From assembly GCA_015179045.1 (NCBI GenBank), contig WHUZ01000090.1:1-64000 (forward strand): a stretch of DNA of 64,000 nucleotides, read 5' to 3'. Shown here in pieces: positions 57,172-64,000 of the stretch. The notes under the pieces are model-generated. The model saw nothing but the letters and a program-made list of their open reading frames with translations. It ran no database searches and was not told where the DNA came from. The position numbers and the translations under genes are program-made. Within the stretch, counting starts at the first letter, position 1. Each line of letters starts with the position of its first letter. The DNA comes from Kalaharituber pfeilii. Taxonomy: Eukaryota > Ascomycota > Pezizomycetes > Pezizales > Pezizaceae.

Positions 57172-57365
57172 ACCTAACTGCAGATGCTAATTATTGCATG
57201 TTGCCTGCTGTCGCAGGACTGGTGGCTCGAGACTGCTGACTGGTCAATCAATGTAAGGCACCCGCCAGCAAACAGCTGAGTCTCTTACATTACAGTATTG
57301 CACATGCAATAATGGGATCTGGTGGAGGAAGTCTGTTGTGCCCTGATTTGGCAACGCCCTAGCAG
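57172..57365 (+). repeat. dispersed repeat family R3, copy 2
   Basis: Counterpart of 14706-14925: CTGCAGATGCTAATTATTGC, TGCTGTCGCAGG, GACTGGTCAATC, GTAAGGCACCCGCCAGCAAACAG, TAATGGGATCTGG, and CCCTGATTTGGC at the end. Confidence 0.55.
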
Positions 57366-57505
57366 AGGGATTGAGTACGTAACATGTGACCAACTATCTC
57401 ACATACCTATTGTTAAGATTAATGAAATATGCGAACAAAGGAACAAGGATGGAAGGATCAAGGATAAAGGAACAAAGGTGCACATCAACGAAACTGTGAT
57501 GTCAT

Positions 57506-57536
57506 AGGAACTGTTAGTCTGGTTGCAAGGAACTGT
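57506..57536. mobile_element. 13-bp micro-insertion with perfect 9-bp flanking repeats
   Basis: AGGAACTGT at 57506-57514 and 57528-57536 brackets TAGTCTGGTTGCA (57515-57527). The first 10 bases equal the start of the 19-bp insertion at 2500. It may be a deletion or excision footprint of the same element. Confidence 0.5.
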
Positions 57537-57956
57537 CATAGTCAAAGGAAATGTTCGAAGGGAAGGAATTGAGACTGGTGAACTGGATGAACATAAATAG
57601 TCTGGAAGCTGTACATGTATTATATTAAGAATTAAGCGACCGACGATTCTTTTGATGCTCCTTGTTCTCGTAACCTTGTATTTTGCACACCTGTAAATCA
57701 CCAGCCCTGTTTGGTTCTTGCAATATTTGGGCTTGGCTTGAACTTGCATTTAGGATTTGAGGTGTTAGGAAACATCAAGTGGAGGGGAACCAGCGCAATG
57801 GAGAATGTAGTGAGACAGCGTAGATCTGTAGAAAAATGGCAACATATATATTCACTTGATCTAAAAAGGCAAATTCATCTATCACAATGTGAATAGAGCA
57901 ACGGCATTATGAACCTGCAAAAATTCGTCCAGCTGGTGCCAATCTTCCTGAAACCC

Positions 57957-59885
57957 TCAAATATTCCCAATATCAAACAGCTTACTCTCTTGTAGAACCT
58001 TCTCAAACCCAATCCTCTGCCACACCCTCCCCACATCACACAACAACCTACAAAACTCTTCATCATGAATTTTGTCAATAATGAGATTTTCCAATGCCAT
58101 AAGCCTTTGCTGCTCCATCCTCTGCTTGCACACTTCATTGTCTTCCTTGCCGGCCTCATCCCCGTCAATTTCTACTGGTTGTGACTGAGTAACAATGGGT
58201 CGTAGGTTAGTACTAGTGAATGTAGAGGTGCCGACTTTCTTAGCCTTTCCCTTGACGTGTGCACTGTGTTCTGCTGTCGGGGCTGATGGCTGCTGTGCGG
58301 GCATTGGAGCCGGGATTGGGACTGGAATCGGAGTAACGGGGCTTTGAGATGCATCAAATCGAACCGGTTTGTTCGCTTGGTCAGCAAGTGTTGAACTTGC
58401 AGCCTTGAATACGAGCGGAGGTGGAGATGATGCATATTCAGAAGTCACGATCCCAGATGTAACACTGGCTGCTTCTGCATTCTTGTGAAGTAAATCAGAG
58501 CGCTGACAAAGCCCAAGTGGATCCCTCTCACTTTCCGGTATGACGGCATCTGAGGTAGGTACAGGGGTGATAGAAGGGAGCGGTGCCTGGGTTTGAGCAG
58601 TGGAAGGTCTTTTCTTTCGTGGGTTCGGTTTGCGAACAGCTGAAGGAGCAGAGAGCGTAGGTCCTTGCACTTTCGATTTTGGCGGAGCTTTTGGCCGTGC
58701 TGCTTTCTTTGGTTTTGCTGGAGTAGGCTTCCGAAGAGGGGGCAATTCACCAATCGATGACACAACCTTAGGTGGGGCTAAAGGTGCTACTGATTGTGAA
58801 GATGCTGGAGGAATGGCTGCTGCCATGGTTGCTGTTCCAGAAAAATTTGGGAGTGTGCGTGGAGGTGGCAATGGTTCTGGATCATAGCGAGGTAGGGGAA
58901 AGGGGTTTGAGGGAGCTGATATTGCAGTAGCACTACTTGAAGTTATTGTATGAGCTGGAGTAGGTACCTGTGGGAAATTTGTATCCTGTGGAACGAAGGT
59001 ATTGTGATGGGGCGGTTGAAATTGAGAGGGATACTGAGTAGCAGGGACGTATTGTGATGATGGTGCAGCGGGCGCAGAACGAGACGCCGGCACTGCTGTC
59101 TGCATGGGAAACTTGAGGCCTTCTAATACGCATTTTACCGTTTCAAATATATGCGTTGGAAAGCGTATTTGAAATCTTCTGATCTGTAAAGCATATATCA
59201 GATTTGACTATCTTAGAGAAATATTGAACGCTGCATGAAAGGAAAAGGCTGAGTTGTACCGTTAGTTTGTCTTGTGATGGATAACGCACAGCAAGGCAGG
59301 GAGAACGGTAGATACAGAGCAGGGCGGGCTGAGGAGGAAGCACAGGGTCTGTAGCTGGTAATGTTTGGGGAGATAGAGCTGCAATGTCAAGGTACTCCTA
59401 CACACAAGAGGGTGGTAAGTAACTTGCGAGAGGCGGTTGACATCTCGCCATCTGCGAAAAAGCCTCGCAACAGAATTCAACGAAAGAACGTGGGATAGTG
59501 CCCTGGATGATTATACCAGGGTTTGACTGCCCCACACCACCTTCAAGTACGCACTAGATGCTCCTGGTCCAGTGCCGCCAGACGGCAGCACCATGGCCGT
59601 GCCCGTATCAATAACAAAGTAGAGGTTGTCCCTGTGCGCATAGTGAGTCCATTGGAGCTGAGACGAGTTGAAGCTGGTTTCTGAAGCATGGGTGACTGAG
59701 TATGAGTACTTCTCGAGGGGGTAGCTGCTCAGAGTTATCGGATGCTGGGCTGCAATCGAATTGCTTGCTGGAGGGTGATAGCGGCTTGCGGACGCCGCAG
59801 GATGCATGTGGGTTATGTCTTTTCGAGATTGTGCCAGCGATGCTGGGGCGGACGCAGCAAGCTCCAGGAGCAGTTCGTCCGGCAT
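57957..59885 (-). CDS. probable meiotic recombination protein Rec114
   Basis: Three exons chain in phase 0: 59885-59517, 59397-59260 and 59183-57957, 577 aa (an in-frame ATG at 59933 would add 16 residues). The N-terminal part is beta-rich (LQWTHYAHRDNLYFVIDTGTA, AYLKVVWGSQTL) and closes with a helix after DKLTIRRFQIRFPTHIF. This resembles the split PH-like fold of Rec114. A long Pro/Ser/Ala-rich linker with basic patches follows. The C-terminus is helical (LMALENLIIDKIHDEEF, LLCDVGRVWQRIGFE), at the position where Rec114 binds Mei4. In the family, Rec114-Mei4 helps Spo11 form meiotic breaks. The in-phase joins support the gene model strongly; the family name rests on pattern memory, so moderate confidence. 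Divergent from RSC9. Confidence 0.55.
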
Positions 59886-60325
59886 TGCTCCACTGTAGAG
59901 ATCGCGGAAGTTGGGAAGTTGGAAGCATATCATACCAGCGCCAGAGGTGTCTTGGCATGGAAGCTACGCCGCTGACTCGGCTGCCGCCAAGACCCTGCGA
60001 TGCGACGCTCCATGGGGGATCACCAGAGAGGTGCCTATGTCTTTTCTTTTTTTTCTTTTTGGCGTTGCATGCACCGTGGCGGGGCTTGTCAGGCTCGCCG
60101 CGCGCCCATCGTGCAGAGCGACAGGTCCTGTATCATAGATTGCGCGGGTTGACGCTCCCGCGTATCCTGCACTGCGCAACCTGCTGTCTCATTCGAGTGC
60201 TCTACACGTTGTCCCGCGCCGCCGAAATAGCGCTCCTCATATACAGTACATAACATACCTATATTCACGTCTCTGCATTGCCCTGTGTCGGAGGGCCTCT
60301 GCTGCCATTGACCCCGACACGCAAC
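59886..60325. promoter_or_regulatory. divergent REC114-like / RSC9 upstream region
   Basis: 440 bp between start codons. A T-rich tract (60043-60060) lies in the middle. No specific site identified. Confidence 0.4.
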
Positions 60326-63300
60326 ATGAGGAGCGGAAATCGGGCGAACAAGGCCGTCGATGACACGGACATTGAGCGCACGCCGGAATATGAGGAATTC
60401 ATGAAGAAGCTCCAGCAGTATCACGATCAGAGAGGGTACGTACGGAACTTGCCTCGATTCATACAAAGGCGCTGCATTGGTGTGTTCCACCAGCACGGCG
60501 ATCATAACCACGCCTCTATCATCTCCCGTCACCAGCCGTTGCGGGCGCACGACTCGCGTGCTACTGCCGTAGTAATAAGTACATCACTATCACTGGGTAG
60601 TAGTAGGTCGTGGTCGCCTAACGTCAACGCCGCCGCTGCTGCTGCGACTCACAGCACTCTCGCATAAACTATCATCTATCGGATGCTGCTTCTTTGGGAG
60701 TAGCAAGTCGCCGGTGCCTGAACCCTGAAATCCCCCTCCCCCCGAATCCTGCTCTGCACTTTCAACCATCCGCGCCCAACCCTCCACCTAAAGCTACATA
60801 ACCCACCGACGACCCGATCTCGTGCCCCGCAGCCTTGGGCTCTTGACCCTTAGCCGTAGCACCATTCTGACAGCGTCCGCTTGCTAACTCTGCATGTGCA
60901 TCTGCGTGGGGCAGAACGATTTTGACTCCCGAGCCCGAACTTGGTCGCAAAAAGCTTAATCTCCTCAAACTATACAAGAAAGTTACTGAGGCAGGTGGAT
61001 ACGACCACTGCACGACGGAGAAAGGTGAGTTGCGGTATCGATGGAGCATTATCTACGTTGTCAATGGTCTCTGTAGTCACGCTTTACTTTGATTGCAGAA
61101 GGCTAACCCCACGCCCAGGCGTTTGGAGAGAGCTTGCACAATCATACAAGTTTGTGGCCAATAATACAAACGCCGGCTACTTACTAAAGACAATCTACTA
61201 CAAGAACCTTGCGTATGGAACGCCCTCATTCTTATTTCTCCGCAGTTCAATTCTTGTCCTGAAGCACGGAAACGAAAGGATCCTGTTCCACCTCGCCCGA
61301 GAACCTTTGGTCATAAAGCGGCGTGCTGACAAAGCTGAATTTTACAGGGCATACGAGATCTCGACTTTTTTCGGAAAGGAACCTCCACCAAAGGAATTGC
61401 TTGAAGATCGCTCTGCCGCGGGTGGTGCAATCATGGGGAGGACATTTGAGAATACTCCGGCAGAAGGCTCTCCCGGATCTGAGGCCAAGGCAGAGGAAAA
61501 GAGCATGTCTCCACCAGCGCCCACACCTACAGGCAGTACAAGAAGTATATAGTTCCGTCATCTATCTTCCGGGCCTATTTTCTCTAACTGTGTCGTAGGC
61601 TTAAGGCAAGCCCCACCTCAGCGTCAATTTTATCAACCTCCTGCGCCTACACCGAGATCGTCTTCGAAATCCGCAAATTCCAGCACCCAATCTCAGCAGC
61701 AACAGCAGCAGCAGCAACAGCAGCAGCAACAACAACAACAACAACAGCAACAGCAGTCACAGCAGCAGCAACCTCAGAACAACAGCACATCTACTATGAA
61801 CTCTAATCAATCGATATGGACACCGCCAAACAGTGTTCCTGCACACTACAGTGGTTCCTCCCTCGGCCCTATTCCAAGGCCTGTAATCACTCCAGCGAAC
61901 AACCCTCAGGTATATATGAATCAGCGGCCAATGCCAGTAGCGCCACCGAGGGTTCCTAAGCCTGGAAGTACGTTATCAGTCATGCGTTCTATGTACCGGA
62001 GGATTTATGCTGACGACTTCCTTTCTATAGCTGGACACCCCGGCGCATCAATCATGATGAGAATTACAATGGGGTTAAGATCTGGGCTGCCAGATGAAGT
62101 GGCGTTTGCACTGAGCAATTTGGTGCGCATCTCGTACGAGCATGGAGATAATCTAAAAGCGGATGATTATCCGGGAATGACAGAAGCACTCGTGGAGGAG
62201 CTCGCGGCTCTATCAACGTTTCCCCTTCCAGCCAACCTTGACATGATGGAGAGCGCAGAAAACCGACGAAAACTGGATCGTATTCTTGAGGCAGCACTTG
62301 TACTCCGAAACATGTCAATCCAACCTGATAACGCTAGACATATGGCAACTCTTAAACTCTGCAGAGACACATTAGTGAAGGGGATTATGCTTCCATCTCG
62401 CGGAATTTTTACCGAGCTGAAACATTATTGTCTTGACATTGCTGAAGCTCTCAGCTCATATTTGTTACTAGGGGAGAATATTCAGCTGTATAAAGCATTA
62501 CGGGATGGTTTGGATAGTGACGATAGAGGGATTCTGATAGCATCCTTGCGTGGTATCACACGCCTTGTCCATAAGGATGAAACCAATTGCTTGAAGGAAA
62601 TCGATCTCAGACTTATCCGCCGCGTGCAGGATCTTCTGCTTCTAGAGGACGAGGAACTTTTATTGGCTTGTTTGGATTTCCTATATCAATACACTGCAGT
62701 GGATGAGAATGTAGGAGTGCTGATGGATTTCCCCAGCGCACTGAATTCCTTAAAGCAGTTAAAGAGGCTTCTATTACACCAAGCTCAGGAGACTTGCCAT
62801 GAATATTACACTAAAGGAAGAAAGAGAGACCCCCCCCATCTCAAATACCACACTTACCACCGGAAATTGTGAACGAACTTTTGAGTTTCACGGAACCCGA
62901 GCGAGCTACAAAATGGTAAGACTTCTCACTCCTAGTGCTTCATATGTCGATGATCCCACTTGACTTGACTGACGGACTTTTCCAGGATGAGGTGCTGTTT
63001 TGAAGAGGACCCTGAAGCCGATATTACTCAGATCGCCCTTTGGCAGGCGTATCAAGCCCGTTTTACTGAGTTTGTACCAAAAGGTCGCCCTCTGTTGGCT
63101 GCTGCAGATTTTATAAAAAATGTAAGCATTGCGTTTGCGAATGCTAGCGCGATGGTTATTCCCGTCCCCCCGAGCAGCCAAAAATTCATTATCAAAGGCA
63201 TTAAGCCTCGTCTTACACCCCTATCGCCTAAGGGTGTTGAATATCTGGCCTGTAAGTGGACGAATCACTTGGGCCAGCAAGCCAGATGCCCTGCGCAACT

Positions 63301-63763
63301 GCCAACTCCTAACGATCTTTTCGCCCACATCCTTGATGTCCACTTGAAGCCGCCTCCAGCTGGGACACCGGCCCAGCCACTTGTATGCCATTGGGCAGAA
63401 TGCTACCGATTTGCTCCTTCCGGAGATAGTGACCGCAGGAAGGTCATTGCACATGTACGAACACATATGCCTGATCGCAAGAACAGAAGGATACCAGACG
63501 AATGCGATTTACCATATAATAAGATGATAATTCGAACGCAGAAGACGGCAGTAGACGAGATGGGGGATGCAGCTGGTGTAGCTCTGACGGCTGCATTGGT
63601 GCTGCGAAATATTGCAAGAGCTGGGCATGCCAGTGAGCTTCTGAAAGGGCTCGAGCATGACATTCACTCCGTGGCTGCGCACAATGCGCCGCTGTCGCAA
63701 TATATATATGATCTCCTAATAGAGAAGTATGAGGACGATGAACGCAAGGCGATGAAGATATGA
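60326..63763 (+). CDS. RSC9: RSC chromatin-remodelling subunit Rsc9 (ARID protein), with an apparent frameshift
   Basis: Seven exons: 60326-60435, 60915-61024, 61119-61212, 61348-61544, 61599-61967, 62031-62915 and 62986-63763. The ARID DNA-binding domain is split over exons 1-4 (TPEYEEFMKKLQQYHDQRG, PELGRKKLNLLKLYKKV, EAGGYDHCTTEK, GVWRELAQSYKF, TIYYKNLAAYEIS). A Gln-rich tract follows (61700-61770). The armadillo-like middle includes DEVAFALSNLVRISYEHGD. The last exon has RCCFEEDPEADITQIALWQAY and two CxxxxC/H-type clusters (CPAQLPTPNDLFAHILDVH; CHWAECYRF). In RSC it helps target the remodeller to stress genes. The frame breaks at an eight-C run (62830-62837). One more C would keep it open to 63763 (847 aa); as printed it stops at 62870-62872 (573 aa). 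Intron 1 is long, 479 bp. Confidence 0.85.
61697..61776 (+). repeat. CAG/CAA array encoding polyglutamine
   Basis: Mixed CAG and CAA codons, about 24 consecutive Gln before TCA, inside RSC9 exon 5. Codon mixing suggests selection for the peptide rather than pure slippage. Confidence 0.85.
62830..62837 (+). other. C8 homopolymer at the RSC9 frame break
   Basis: Eight C residues between GAGAGA and ATCTC. The upstream frame ends at 62872; the downstream frame (EIVNELLSFTEPERATKW) is open and joins in phase to the last exon. Confidence 0.8.
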
Positions 63764-64000
63764 AGGCATGGTACAAGATTTTTGTTTCTTTAATTTTGTA
63801 TTTTCTTTCCCCCATTACATCAGTTTACATTTGTTTTGATGCATGAGTCGAGTTTGTTTCTTTGTTTTGGCGGGTGTTCTACTATAGTATGCAAAATGGT
63901 GATCATCGGCGTCTTTTTGAAAGGAAATTCGGACTCTAATTTGTAATTTAATTTGGCCCACCTACCAACATCGAATCGCGCCCCACGACTTCCCACATCC
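63764..64000. other. 3' flank of RSC9
   Basis: T-rich sequence after the stop, probably the 3' untranslated region. Nothing else seen. Confidence 0.5.

Larger units (their letters stand above)
56790..57956. other. intergenic with R3 repeat and a micro-insertion
   Basis: No gene. R3 repeat copy at 57172-57365 and a 13-bp insertion with 9-bp flanks at 57506-57536. Confidence 0.55.

Noticed and set aside
59702..60253. Plus-strand open frame of 183 aa
   Set aside because: Overlaps exon 1 of the REC114-like gene on the opposite strand, has low-complexity F/L runs and no domain.

Overview
The window looks like nuclear DNA of a filamentous ascomycete (Pezizomycotina). The genes are protein-coding and mostly multi-exon, with short introns (about 50-100 bp) bearing GT...AG ends. 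They include single-copy fungal housekeeping orthologues (VPS52, telomerase reverse transcriptase, VPS34, trifunctional FOL1, an Irc3-type helicase, MED21, SPC24, PMS1, RSC9), a HeLo/NB-ARC/TPR immune-type receptor and its broken paralogue. I see no bacterial-style operons, tRNA or rRNA genes, or CRISPR array. The species is not identifiable from the sequence alone.

Layout. 1-7.8 kb is gene-poor: a short hydrophobic protein, a secreted protein with four CxxNGxPC modules, and transposon debris. 7.8-17.1 kb carries an arrestin-like gene, a Gag1-like clamp (DUF4050) gene and an unrecognised coiled-coil gene, separated by low-complexity DNA. 17-21.2 kb is a repeat island: a short W-rich orphan, a tRNA-like repeat and a complete 1.8-kb element with 435-bp inverted repeats flanked by TA. 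21.9-33.4 kb holds VPS52 and TERT (divergent) and VPS34. 34.7-36 kb is a composite repeat whose second copy lies at 49-50 kb. 36-48.2 kb is a dense housekeeping block (FOL1, IRC3-like, MED21, SPC24, PMS1). 50.8-56.8 kb contains the intact NLR and its pseudogene. 57.9-63.8 kb contains a probable REC114 and RSC9, which are divergent.

Functional themes. Several genes act in genome maintenance and chromosome biology (TERT, PMS1, SPC24, REC114-like, RSC9, IRC3-like) and two in endosome/Golgi traffic (VPS52, VPS34). Two normally conserved genes, VPS34 and RSC9, each carry one apparent single-base deletion near the 3' end. Either these are assembly errors or the proteins end early.

The most unusual structural signal is a set of very short insertions (13-68 bp) built from the termini TAGTCTCGTAACCAGAC / GTCTGGTTACGAGACTA. 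Four of the five listed loci are bracketed by 9-bp direct repeats. They look like miniature or footprint forms of a Mutator-type transposon. All exon boundaries given here were inferred by eye from splice signals and protein continuity.
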